A stretch of 64,000 bases of DNA from Stenocarpella maydis. Its lineage: Eukaryota > Ascomycota > Sordariomycetes > Diaporthales > Diaporthaceae. The stretch is from the NCBI GenBank assembly GCA_002270565.1, contig NQMI01000083.1:145510-209509 (forward strand), read 5' to 3'. Numbering within the stretch: the stretch's first letter is position 1; every line of letters starts with the position of its first letter. Below are positions 11,662 through 20,888 of this stretch, piece by piece. The translations under genes and the position numbers were made by a program. Below the pieces are notes generated by a model that was not told the DNA's origin, ran no database searches, and was given only the letters and a program-made list of their open reading frames with translations.

Positions 11662-13463
11662 TATCTCATCGGTAGCCTCAACTAAGTAGAGAACGTTCCC
11701 TATCTTGTGGCCGAGATAGATCTTGAATTTGTAGTGTGTGGCCTCTATTGATGAGGTTATATGTAAGCTGAAGTTGAGGATCTTGTAGGTCTTGTGCCCA
11801 GCCCATTTAGTGATGATCTTCTCTCCTTTATTAATAGATTAGGTCTGAAGGTAGTTAATGATTGCTATTTGGTTTAAGAACTTCTCTTGAAGGCGCTACC
11901 AAGCTGTCTTATAGATCTTATGATTAGTTAAGTATTCTATGAACTTAAGGAGGTTAAATAGAGCTTGGTGGGTGTAGGGGATATCCTCTAAGTTGGGGAC
12001 CTTTGCAGGTATTATAGCCTTATTTCTCCCTAGCGCATTAAGTAAGGCCGTTGCCAGGTCTTCTGCCTGGTCTTCTGCCTGGTTTTCTTCCTCCTTATTG
12101 TTATCTTCTTCCTCAGTTCCCGCCGTCACCAGTAGCTTCTTCTACTTCTTCTTGATATTTAGGGTAATATTTGCATTAATGTGGAAAATATATAGTTGGT
12201 AGCATGCTTGGGGAAATTCGTATGCAAGGGCGTTAATCAGAGCAGTATTATAGTCAGTTATGCCGACTGTTGGGTTGTTGGCTTGGTAATAGTGAAGGAG
12301 GTTGTGAACTTGCTTAAGAAGCTACCAGAAGTTGGTTTCCTTCTTGCTATTGATAATGCCTTAGAATAGGGGCAAGTTCTTCCTCGTATGGGTTATATAA
12401 GTGCCTTAGAAGTACGGCATCTTCTTATTATTTGTTGCGTATATATAGTCGAGCGATAGGTACTGCGTAAAGTGATTCTCTTAAATCCAAGCTAACTGTT
12501 CCTTTGTGCACTAGAAGATGCCCGTAACGTTGCCGTTAGTGTTGGTTGCCTAACGATACCAGTATTACTTCTTCTTAAGCAGATCTAATATTGCTTAGGT
12601 TGGAGTGTAGATTCCTTCCTTCTGCTTCCGCCAGCCTGCTAGCCAGTCCTTTATTGTATTGGGTCCTAACTATATGTCTGGGTACTGCCTTTGGAGTGCT
12701 TATTTGAGCTTCTTCAGCTTCACTATCAAGGGATCTCTGGCGGTAAGAGAGAGGAAATTGCGCTGGGCTTCCGTTAGCTTCGCCCAGCTACGCTGGGCGC
12801 TACTGACTTCTTGAGGACCGTGGTGATTATGTGAACCCTTTTGAATTATGAGCTTCCATTTGCCTTCTGACGCCCTTGTTGTATGGGCCAGTGCTTTCCA
12901 TCTATAGCCTGCTTTAATTGTTGTGGCGTTGTTGGTTGTGGCGGTTGAGGGTTGCTGACTGCCCTGGCTATACGCCAAATACGCGAAAGTTGGCCCTGAC
13001 GTCTGAGTTGCTGTTAGGAATCCAGCAGATTTTATGGCTATATCTAAGTCAGCCTTAAGGTCTGCAAAGGTATCATATCCATCATAGAAAAGTTTTAGGA
13101 AGGGAGAAGGGTTAGAAAGTGCTGGTTGGCAGCTATTTATGGTGGTAATATGGGTGTTCCAGTTATAATAGTCCGCCTGCCACTGCGCCTCTAGACTAGA
13201 GTAGTTTGGGACGTATGATATCGCTGCAGGGGTAGAAAACTATTATTTAAGCAGCTAGAGGGTATTTTTGATGCTGAATTGATTAATTATAAGAAGAATT
13301 CGGTGCGTTTGATAATATGGTGGTGGGTGGGTGGGTGGTTGAAGTTTGCAGGCAGAAGGGGGTTTGGCGGGCGGGTGGGTAAGGCGGTAAAAAGCATGGT
13401 GGGTGGGTGTTCGGATGTGGTTGAATGGGGCGCTCTGATTGGCTGCAGCGACTAAATAAACAA

Positions 13464-13509
13464 TGTATCTGTGTACCCTCCGTTTTCTTATGTGCGAATC
13501 TCCGATCTC
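13464..13509 (-). repeat. right terminal inverted repeat of MULE
   Basis: Reverse-complement partner of 9672-9717; it is followed by the GTATTCAA copy of the target duplication. Confidence 0.9.
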
Positions 13510-13517
13510 GTATTCAA

Positions 13518-13899
13518 TAGCCTAATATATCTGGCTAAAAGCTAGAGAGCCCCTGACCCGTGACAACTTCAAGACCCAGTGATAAATTCGTGTTTGCCCG
13601 TTAATTTCTGCTAGAGCATAAAACTTAGATCAAACCCAACTGAAATGCCCAGGCATGACAGAATATTACGGACGCAACATACTATGAAAGAGCGTGAACA
13701 TGGGCCACATAACGCTACCGGATCATCATATGAAGTCGTACCAGTGGTGCCCATTTCAAATTCAAATACCGAACCATGCCATGGCTGCGGTACTAAACTC
13801 CGGCACGACATGTGTAGCTCCCGGTGCGCCGTATCCGACCAACTGCACGTGGATTCCGTCCCTATAGATCATCTGCGTGTAGTTAGTTGACCTCGGGAG
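13518..13899. other. intergenic between MULE and esterase relic
   Basis: Normal-composition DNA with no recognised feature. Short frames on both strands (such as 13645-13890) show no family motif. Confidence 0.5.
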
Positions 13900-14745
13900 T
13901 TTCAGTGACATGCCGAGTAAACCAAACACCGAGAACCGCCGCCCACTCCTTAAGCTCTTCTTTACAATCGTAGTACACCACGCCAGCTCCGCACGCGAAT
14001 GGTAACGGCCTTTGTGGCCGGAAATTGCAAGAGCGGGCTAGTTAACTCGCTCCACTGTTGGCCAGTCTTTGGGATATTCCCCTCCACGCAAGTGCTCATT
14101 GGGTCGGCTAGGACGCCTTCAGGTAGTGCCATGCAGCAGCCAGCGGCGACGCCCGAGTAGACTGATGTCGCGGCGAAGACGTCCGGGTACACGGCGGCCA
14201 GGCGCTGCTGATCATGGCGCCTGATAACATCGTCAGGGCAAAGACCTTGGAAGGGTGCTCGCTGTACTCGTTGAAGATGTACTAGACCTGAGAGACATAT
14301 TGACAAGCAGAAGAAAATGTAGACGGGAGCAGGGACCTGAATGAGGCATACCATCTGCCCAAGGCTCTGGGTATCACCACCGCCGTCACGAGTAACGAAG
14401 GCTCTTTGGTTTGCCAGAGTCCCAGCAATGCGTGCTGTCAGTGACGGATGGGTGGATCATGATAGAGCCCCAGGACTTGCTCACCGCTGCCAAGGTCGTT
14501 TTGCTCAAGATATCTCTCCGCCGGCCCGCTACGCCCATGAAGCTGAGGAAGAATAAAGGTGTTAGAAGGAAGACTCTGGAGCGGCATCAATACGCCCAAC
14601 TTACAGCTAGGATGACCGGAGCCCTGGATGAGAATTTGCAGGCATGTCGATGTACATGCCGAGGCCGACCGGGTTGCTGCCGAATTCGGTGTCCTCAGCC
14701 AGAGCTCCCTGGACAGAAGCTAAAAGGCAGGGCCTCAAGGTAGAA
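13900..14745 (-). pseudogene. CE1-type acetylxylan esterase pseudogene
   Basis: Read on the minus strand, successive family blocks appear in the right order but in shifting frames. FGSNPVGLGMYIDMPAN is followed by APVILA, an intron with GTAAGT...TTCCTCAG, and LHGRSGPAERY. Next come SWGSIMIHPSVTDSTHCWD, then DGGGDTQSLGQMV at a second intron-like GTATGC...CTCAG. Later blocks are YIFNEYSEHPSKVFALT, LSGAM at the nucleophile position, AAVYPDVFAATSVYSGVAAG, KTGQQWSELT and EELKEWAAVLG. CE1 fungal acetylxylan esterases (Axe1 type) carry a G-T-S-S-G nucleophile motif here; this copy has T-M-L-S-G, so the elbow is broken. At least three frameshifts and an in-frame TAG at the second exon junction confirm decay. 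The intact gene would have been a secreted enzyme deacetylating xylan. Confidence 0.8.
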
Positions 14746-16031
14746 CAGGGATTTGAGGCCCAGGACATCATCGTGGGTTTTGCTCTAGACATGGATGTTT
14801 GTCGAATTGCGTCACCAACATGAGTTGCCTATTTTTCGACATCAATGGTAATTAGCGAAGATGCATAGTGAGGTTTATTAGACGTAATAATTCTTTAATG
14901 TGATAAATAGAAGTCCGGGAAAATGAACCCCAAAGGACAAGACGTGTCGGCGCGTTTGAAGACAACCACCCCTGAGGGGCAGGCGAATACGAAAAACGAT
15001 CATCTTTCTCTGCCACTGCATAATAAAAGGGTTTTTTTATGTGTTGTGACTGTATAGAAGCGATACTACTTCAAAAATCTGGGGCAGATGTTCACTCTTG
15101 ATATCCATTCTTCCAGTGGCACAGATTCAGATGGGAAGTGCCAAATACCCCCGCCAGAGACCAGTGCGGCGTCTGTTCTACTTCCTGTAGGCCACCAGAG
15201 GGGAGCGTTTTACGCCGATACGAATACAGAAGGGCCGAAGTTCTTTGAATTTGTCCTACATTTCGATTCAGACGACTAAAACAGCTGGAGTGTCCTTAAG
15301 GTGCTATCACAAGGCTCATTCTACCTAGGTGCTGATAGTGCAATGGTGACTTCCACTATGCTTGCATTCAAAATGAACCATCTAGATTACGTTAACTTCC
15401 CCCTGTCATCGAAAGGTGGTTTTTTTTTTTTTTTTTTTCAAAAAAAAAAAGGCTTTTTATCCACCGCTTCGTGACTTATTCAGCCAGGGGTATAGTATGG
15501 TCCATGGTACAGGTGAGCTTTCAGATATCTGGACTATAGGCATTTTCGGTTCAAAAGTATCATTTTCTTTAGTGAGTATTTTATAATAGTATACCTGGAG
15601 TATTTATAAGGGGCTTTAGCTGCATTATATTTTCTTCTACCTCTTATCTATAAGGCTTCTGATTACTCACTTTAGGAGTTATATATAAAGTTAACTCTAA
15701 CTTAATACATGTTTTAATTTTTAAAATAAGCATTGCTGCACGGAAGTAATCAAGGATATCGACGCAGTGCACCTAAGCCTGTGGCGTCGTGCTAATGTAT
15801 GTAGTATGGCCAATAAGTTGGTTGCAATAACTCCGAAGTTAATCCGTACCGCGCCACTGCAGCTTGTCGAGGGCTTCTTGGCCGCGTCACTGCAGGTGCC
15901 ATTTCGACATGCCACATTGACCGAGGACCTCGCCAATACCAAGCCTGGTGCTACCAGAGCATGAGCCTAACGTGTCTTATAGACTCTGCGCTATAATCTC
16001 ATTCTATTTCCGATTCATTTCTGCCTAGGTA
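14746..16031. other. intergenic with AT-rich relic
   Basis: Contains a T18/A10 near-palindromic tract at about 15420-15450. From about 15550 to 15730 there is an AT-rich patch like the RIP-affected blocks elsewhere. No gene is supported; a minus-strand frame at 15721-15942 is unassigned. The promoter of the regulator at 16032 lies at the right end. Confidence 0.5.
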
Positions 16032-17810
16032 ATGGTCGACCGAGCGCCAAAGGTACAGGCCTGCGATGGCTGTCGAACGCGGAAGGTAAGGTGCAACGGT
16101 CGACAGCCCTGCCCGCAGTGCGAGCACTTCAACCTCCACTGCACATTCTCGCCAAAGAAAGAGCGCACGTACGGCCGGCGTGGTCGTCTGGTGGCCCAGC
16201 TAAGGAACAGCAGTACGAGCGATCAAAAGAAACCTGGTTCAGCATCCTCGTTCCCTGCTCTTCGTCCTCGCGGCTCAAATGACGGCCGAGAAGAAACATT
16301 GGAGGGCAGCGCTGCGTCAGCTCCTCCTTCAGCACAACATGCCAGACCTACCCAAGATTACTCTCCGGCTGGATCACATACACGAAGTCAAGGACAGCCC
16401 TCTTTCGAAGATGCCCAGACACCTCTAGCATCGCACGCGACCAGCTATACGGCCGATTACTTTTTATCCCTTATCCCATACTTTGAAAACTACACCTACC
16501 CAGTTAATCCCATCATAACATCCGAGCAAATCCGCAGCTCTATTGGTCTGATGTCAACCGACGCCACGTGTGCAGCCCTCGTCTACAGCTTTGCAGCTGT
16601 GACCACCAACTTGACTATGACCCAGCAACGACATACCCATAAGTTGAGTATCAACTTCATCAACAGTCACGGACTTGGGATGCCACTTACTACTTCTGGG
16701 CGTATCCATGACCTCATGAACCACTCTCTCCGCGCCAAAGGGCTATCAACGCCGACCGATGCTCTGTCGGATAGTTCCCACTCAGATGACCTGGTCGAGA
16801 CGCGGATCGCAACCTGTATCTTCCTCGAGATATGCTGGATGGCGTTTAAGAAACCGGAAAAGGCTTTTATGGTCCTCCGGGAAGCGATTGCGTTGATCCA
16901 ATTGCTCCACATAGATAGAGGTCCCGGAATGTTGACAGGGCCCGAATACGCCCAGCGGCAAAGAATATACTGGGAAGCATACATACACGAGCGGTTCTTG
17001 ACTATAACGAATTGTTTTCCGTCTATATTGCCTCCTCTTAGGCATTGGCAGAGCATGAAGGATCACTCGATACCTGCCAATATCGACTCTGGCTTCCGAA
17101 GAATAATCAAGCTGTTTCTCGTCCTCGACGATGAGCTGCTCGCCACGTGGACGGCACAAAATGACAATGCCGCAGACCCCTTGAGCTTCGACCGGCTCGA
17201 AAACGACAATATCACTGTCGGGTGGATCGAACAGAAACAGCAACAACTAGACGACGAAGAGGCTGAGGTCGAGGCAGAGCAACAACGCCTACAGGGAACC
17301 CCCGCAGCCCTCACAGAATTGCAGCTGGCTGACCTCTTTATCACGCGCGCGTGGATGAGGACGATCATTTGGCAAATCGCAATGTCGGACTTTCTCCTGT
17401 CCAGTGGCTCAGAGGGCTCGGAAAGGCACGAGGCACTCTCGCTCTTCTTCCCCGCACATCGCCTCTCCGTGCAGCTGCGGAAGCTCACAGAATTCCAAGT
17501 GGAGACGAGCATCGGAAAACATGGGAGTGGTATTTTGCAGAAGATATTTGAGATTGCCAATACCATTGCTGATGTCCTGAGTTTGTTTCCTGTGGCCTCA
17601 GCAGGCACTGTTGGCGACTCGGACTCTGACGGCAAGGTGGAAAATAGGGAATTTGATCAGAACCAGGCTCGTCAGTGCATGTCTGACCTACTGCTATTGG
17701 TCAAGGTTCTTCTCTCCTTCGAGAGGATAGACAGCACACAGCGAGACATAATTCTTTCAAAAATTGACACACTCAAAGCCATTTTTCCTGGAATGGATTT
17801 CGATAGTTGA
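16032..17810 (+). CDS. Zn2Cys6 transcription factor
   Basis: Intronless 592-aa regulator. The N-terminal binuclear zinc cluster has Cys11, 14, 21, 27, 30 and 37 (spacing 2-6-5-2-6, CDGCRTRKVRC...CPQCEHFNLHC), followed by a basic linker (KKERTYGRRGR). The middle region (about residues 150-400) has the helical look of the fungal-specific regulatory domain: YFLSLIPYFENYTYPVNPII, then LEICWMAFKKPEKAFMVLREA, then RIYWEAYIHERFLTI. It contains an acidic Gln/Glu-rich coil near residues 400-425. General architecture resembles sugar-metabolism regulators of the MAL type, but I cannot name an orthologue. It sits between a broken acetylxylan esterase and a CE5 esterase, so local control of hemicellulose genes is a reasonable inference. 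The ATG at 16032 directly precedes the zinc cluster and leaves little room for another start. Confidence 0.9.
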   Translation: MVDRAPKVQACDGCRTRKVRCNGRQPCPQCEHFNLHCTFSPKKERTYGRRGRLVAQLRNSSTSDQKKPGSASSFPALRPRGSNDGREETLEGSAASAPPSAQHARPTQDYSPAGSHTRSQGQPSFEDAQTPLASHATSYTADYFLSLIPYFENYTYPVNPIITSEQIRSSIGLMSTDATCAALVYSFAAVTTNLTMTQQRHTHKLSINFINSHGLGMPLTTSGRIHDLMNHSLRAKGLSTPTDALSDSSHSDDLVETRIATCIFLEICWMAFKKPEKAFMVLREAIALIQLLHIDRGPGMLTGPEYAQRQRIYWEAYIHERFLTITNCFPSILPPLRHWQSMKDHSIPANIDSGFRRIIKLFLVLDDELLATWTAQNDNAADPLSFDRLENDNITVGWIEQKQQQLDDEEAEVEAEQQRLQGTPAALTELQLADLFITRAWMRTIIWQIAMSDFLLSSGSEGSERHEALSLFFPAHRLSVQLRKLTEFQVETSIGKHGSGILQKIFEIANTIADVLSLFPVASAGTVGDSDSDGKVENREFDQNQARQCMSDLLLLVKVLLSFERIDSTQRDIILSKIDTLKAIFPGMDFDS

Positions 17811-17941
17811 CTACCCTTTTAGCGAGAAAATTACGTACGCTATAAGACGTCATTACTCTATAATTATTCATTACTGGCCTGGCCTTTCGGCTTTTGGCAT
17901 ATGTGTTATAAACAGCAACCTTCCCCGTCAAGGTCTCCCCG

Positions 17942-19144
17942 CTAAATGAAGAACGCAGCCATCAATCCCAAGACAGCCATCAGTGATGCGACTGGTGCGC
18001 TTTGGGCCCTCCAGGCGCTCGATTCTGAGTCCGAATCTGTGGTCGACGCTGAAGTTGACGTTGCGCCCGCTGCTGGTAGAAGATTAGCGTGAGTCTGGCA
18101 GGATCATTCGGGGGCTTGTGGGCTCTATTTACTCACCATCGCCGGTCGACGCAGAAGAGGAAGTCCCTTCGCTGGAGCTTGAGGTTGAAGGAGCCGTGGC
18201 TGTGGTGTTCTCCTTCTCCACGAGCCTGATGCTGAGCCAGTCCGCGGCGTCAGTCGAATAAAGGTCGAGGTAGTTCCAGTGGTACGTGTAGTTGACTGTC
18301 TCCGTCGTGTCATAAGCGCAGACTCCATCTCGAGGGTCGCACCATGATCGCAAAATGTTTGACCACTTGTTTAAGCTCTCAATCTCGGTTTGGTTGCGGG
18401 GGTACCAGCCCGAGAAGTCTTTGCTGTCCAATGCTTCGTATGGCTGGCCGGCGGTCTTGCGAGTATCACCCCAGAGGAATGCCGCAACAACTATTGGCGC
18501 TGTCTGTTAGCGACCTTTTTCACGACGCAAAAGAGTAAAGCCTTGACGTGTTCCCCTTGAGCCCGGTTTCCCACGCTTGTGTAGCAAAACATGCGGATGA
18601 CATCAAGCAAGATGCACTTACTCTGATTGCCTGGACTCCTATCGTGGTCCAGACCCTCGACATATTCCTCTGTACTATTCTCGCCCATGTGCTCACCACC
18701 GCCCATGGTCTCAAATGTACCTCCACCCCCTCCAAGAATGTCCCCAATGACGTGGGCACCTTGTGAGTAGCCGGTGAGAACCAGTTTAGAGCCCGGGCAG
18801 TCTTCACCGTATGACCTGATCTGCTTCAACCCATTGACGGCGCCCTCATGACAAGCCTCGGCGTACCTGTTGTCCCCTGGGTTATCATAGTTGATGTCCT
18901 CCCACCCGCAGCTCTTCCGCCCATTGCAAATAGCCTGGACGACCAAAGATTGTCTTGTCGCTGCGCCGGCCACCTCGTTGTTTCCCCGGGCGAGGAAAAT
19001 GTGGATATCATGGCAATCAGTGCTGGGCTCGGTGTATGGGCCGCTGTCGTCCCGTGCCACGAGCGTGTTCTTCGCGTGTACTGCGCTTGTGAAGACGAGG
19101 GCAGAGATCACGCCTTGCGTGGTTAGTGAAACTGAAGAAGGCAT
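17942..19144 (-). CDS. secreted CE5 (cutinase/acetylxylan esterase) family protein
   Basis: Three exons inferred: 19144-18622, 18490-18137 and 18072-17942, giving 335 aa in consistent phase. Introns start GTAAGT and GTGAGT and end CAATAG and TACCAG (the second acceptor is a NAGNAG pair). Residues 1-24 form a signal peptide. The hydrolase carries GYSQG with nucleophile Ser127, a disulfide-flanked Asp229 in CDPRDGVC and His245 in TYHWNYL, the CE5 triad order. Cysteines at 44, 73, 79 and 98 fit the family. After the domain comes a Ser/Thr-rich linker and a hydrophobic C-terminus (LMAVLGLMAAFFI), which looks like a GPI-anchor signal. CE5 covers cutinases and acetylxylan esterases; the sequence alone does not decide the substrate, though the neighbourhood favours an acetyl-polysaccharide. 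Confidence 0.88.
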
Positions 19145-20094
19145 AGTGATGTGAGAGCCAGACAGCTTCCTTTTCCGTTAGTTCGTCTCGAATGTAGCAC
19201 GTGGGTAACTTACAACGTGCAGTAGTAGTGTACGTTGGGATATGCGTGGGGATCTGCAACTTAAATCATCAACTTTAATTCTCTGGCACCCGGAACCATG
19301 GGTCTCTCGGGGGCGCTACACTACACGAGAAGTCTCTTCCTGCAAATCCTCTTGTGGGACTCGGTGGAGCATGCATGAGGTCCGGATGTGCTCACGATAA
19401 GGAAGACCGGGTCTCGCTGAACGCCAAGCGTCATCCAAATCTCCCGTTGACCAACTTGCGTGCCTGCCAAGCCGGACCCGGCATCTAAAACCTTGGAAGG
19501 CTGAGTACAGGTATCGTGAGGTTCTCTGTGGGCCTCATGTCCCTGGGTGGGCCCATCGGCAGACCAGTTGACTTCTTGGGACCAAAGGGCACGATTGACA
19601 TCGCTTTACGGTAAACGGCGCAGTGCAGAACCTTAGGCAGTACATCTCCCGGTCGTCCGGTACATTAATCTAAGCATCTTAATAGCGTGAAAATGCCGCC
19701 CCTCCCCCCTTATGTTTTCTTATTTTAATAATTCCACGATACAACATGTTGGCAATTAAGCAGAGCTCTGGCGTAGCACCGTCTCGAACTGGGACAGCTT
19801 GCTATATTGACACTAATAAAATTGTCATATCCTGCGACACTGTTGAATTTTGGAATACTGCATAGTTCAAAGCGTCGCATGGCAAGGATAATTAATTGAT
19901 GCCCACCTACTGTAGATAGTAGATGCAAATTCCTTCTCACGGCCGCATAATCTACTGTCATAAATTAGGGGCTTGCTGGGCCCACTATTGCTACGCTCAT
20001 TGGGTATATAAACGAGCACTTCTCGCTTAATAGCAGTAGTGCTAGAAAACCAGTCAAGTTGCTCTATTCGATACGCCACGCTCGAAATCGTGAC
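19145..20094. other. intergenic, divergent promoter region
   Basis: Lies between the divergent CE5 gene and the ORF at 20095. It becomes AT-rich between 19670 and 20050. No gene is seen. Confidence 0.5.
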
Positions 20095-20838
20095 ATGACT
20101 TCTATCGACAAGAAAACTATCAAGGCATGCGACAAGATCCGTGACCGCATGGCGGGCAAGCAGCGGGTGACCGAGTACCACGCTGTTCAGGAGCAGGGTG
20201 AGGGTGTAGATGCACTCGACATTTACCATGCCGTCTCGTACTCCAGCTGGCGGGGCCCGAAGGACATGCGCCTGCGCGAAGAGCCAGACAGCGACAAGAT
20301 GCAAGTACTCATAGACTTTCCTGAGGGCAAGATGGCCTTCCCCTCCGACCTGCTCGATGCATCTGCGGAGAACAGATACAACTGGCACGAGACAGTTGTC
20401 TGTTTTGACAAAGCCGCCTCAGAGGCGCAAGTGCCAGTCTCCATACCAGACCCCTATAGAAAGTCATGCGTACGAGCAGTCCGCGCATGCAACCCACGAC
20501 TCAAACCCAGCCCACAAGAGTGCTATGAGAACATCAACCGATGCATTGACAAGGGCAGGCCAGTATGCTTGCCCGATCTGATCGCAATGCTGCGCTTTGT
20601 TCATTACCACATTGACGGCGAGGGACGCAACAAGTGGCTATACAACAAGCTGAAATCGGCCAGGCTCCTCAAGTGTGCGAAGTACAGTTTCGATTGGAGC
20701 AACATCAAGAAGGGCGTCATCTATGACCGCAAGGGACGGTCACTGGCCAACAAGGTCACCACCAAGGACCCCCCAGCCCGTTGCCGTCGCGTGGCCCGCA
20801 ACCGGAAATGTACCTCCACCCCCTCCTGTATGACCTGA
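20095..20838 (+). CDS. hypothetical protein, possibly 3'-truncated
   Basis: Open frame of 247 aa from the first ATG (MTSIDKKTIKACDKIRDRM). It does not resemble a family I know. Codon use in the first 200 codons is coding-like, with frequent G/C third positions. The protein is charged and soluble, without signal or membrane segment. The middle contains a Cys/Pro segment (KSCVRAVRACNPRLKPSPQE) and the later part is Lys-rich. The last eleven codons (from 20806) coincide with a duplicated piece of the neighbouring CE5 gene read antisense, so the natural C-terminus may have been replaced. The reverse-strand frame at 19867-20388 is the weaker alternative. Confidence 0.5.
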   Translation: MTSIDKKTIKACDKIRDRMAGKQRVTEYHAVQEQGEGVDALDIYHAVSYSSWRGPKDMRLREEPDSDKMQVLIDFPEGKMAFPSDLLDASAENRYNWHETVVCFDKAASEAQVPVSIPDPYRKSCVRAVRACNPRLKPSPQECYENINRCIDKGRPVCLPDLIAMLRFVHYHIDGEGRNKWLYNKLKSARLLKCAKYSFDWSNIKKGVIYDRKGRSLANKVTTKDPPARCRRVARNRKCTSTPSCMT

Positions 20839-20839
20839 T
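20806..20839 (+). repeat. fragments identical to CE5 gene, antisense
   Basis: 20806-20826 is a 21-base exact copy of 18713-18733, and the sequence just after it (GTATGACCTGATC) repeats 18809-18821. The two source pieces lie about 75 bp apart in the CE5 first exon, so this looks like an internally deleted fragment of that gene or a paralogue. Confidence 0.6.
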
Positions 20840-20888
20840 CCATTGGCTCTAAGAGTGGAGAGCAGCATATGGGCAATGAACAGCATGG

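Larger units (their letters stand above)
9908..12990 (-). pseudogene. MULE transposase relic
   Basis: Three readable minus-strand segments. At 12700-12978 is a FAR1/WRKY-GCM1-like DNA-binding segment (GYRWKAL, then KWKLIIQKGSHNHHGPQE). At about 12125-12340 lies the MULE catalytic core: FW[stop]LLKQVHN, then GITDYNTALINAL (catalytic Asp), YEFPQACYQLYIFHINANI (the FP...C..H motif) and an IKKK tail. At 9908-10105 is a Lys/Thr-rich C-terminal segment ending ISNEKET. In-frame TAG codons (for example where Trp is expected before LLKQ) and the pogo insertion at 10774-11661 disrupt the gene. It is not functional as it stands. Boundaries are approximate. Confidence 0.75.
9672..13509 (-). mobile_element. 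Mutator-like (Hop/MULE type) DNA transposon, decayed
   Basis: A 3.8-kb AT-rich block bounded by inverted repeats of about 46 bp (9672-9717 and 13464-13509). These share 41 of the outer 46 bases or better, including the perfect core ACATAAGAAAACGGAGGGTA. It is flanked by ATATTCAA (9664-9671) and GTATTCAA (13510-13517), an 8-bp target duplication with one transition. MULEs make 8-11-bp duplications, so this fits. Minus-strand frames carry transposase pieces interrupted by stop codons, mostly TAG, as expected from RIP. A pogo-like element is inserted inside at 10774-11661. The single undetermined base at 11224 lies in that insert. Confidence 0.85.

Noticed and set aside
19867..20388. 173-codon reverse-strand frame opposite the hypothetical gene
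   Set aside because: The plus strand has better codon use over a longer stretch; the reverse frame begins and ends in AT-rich noncoding DNA.
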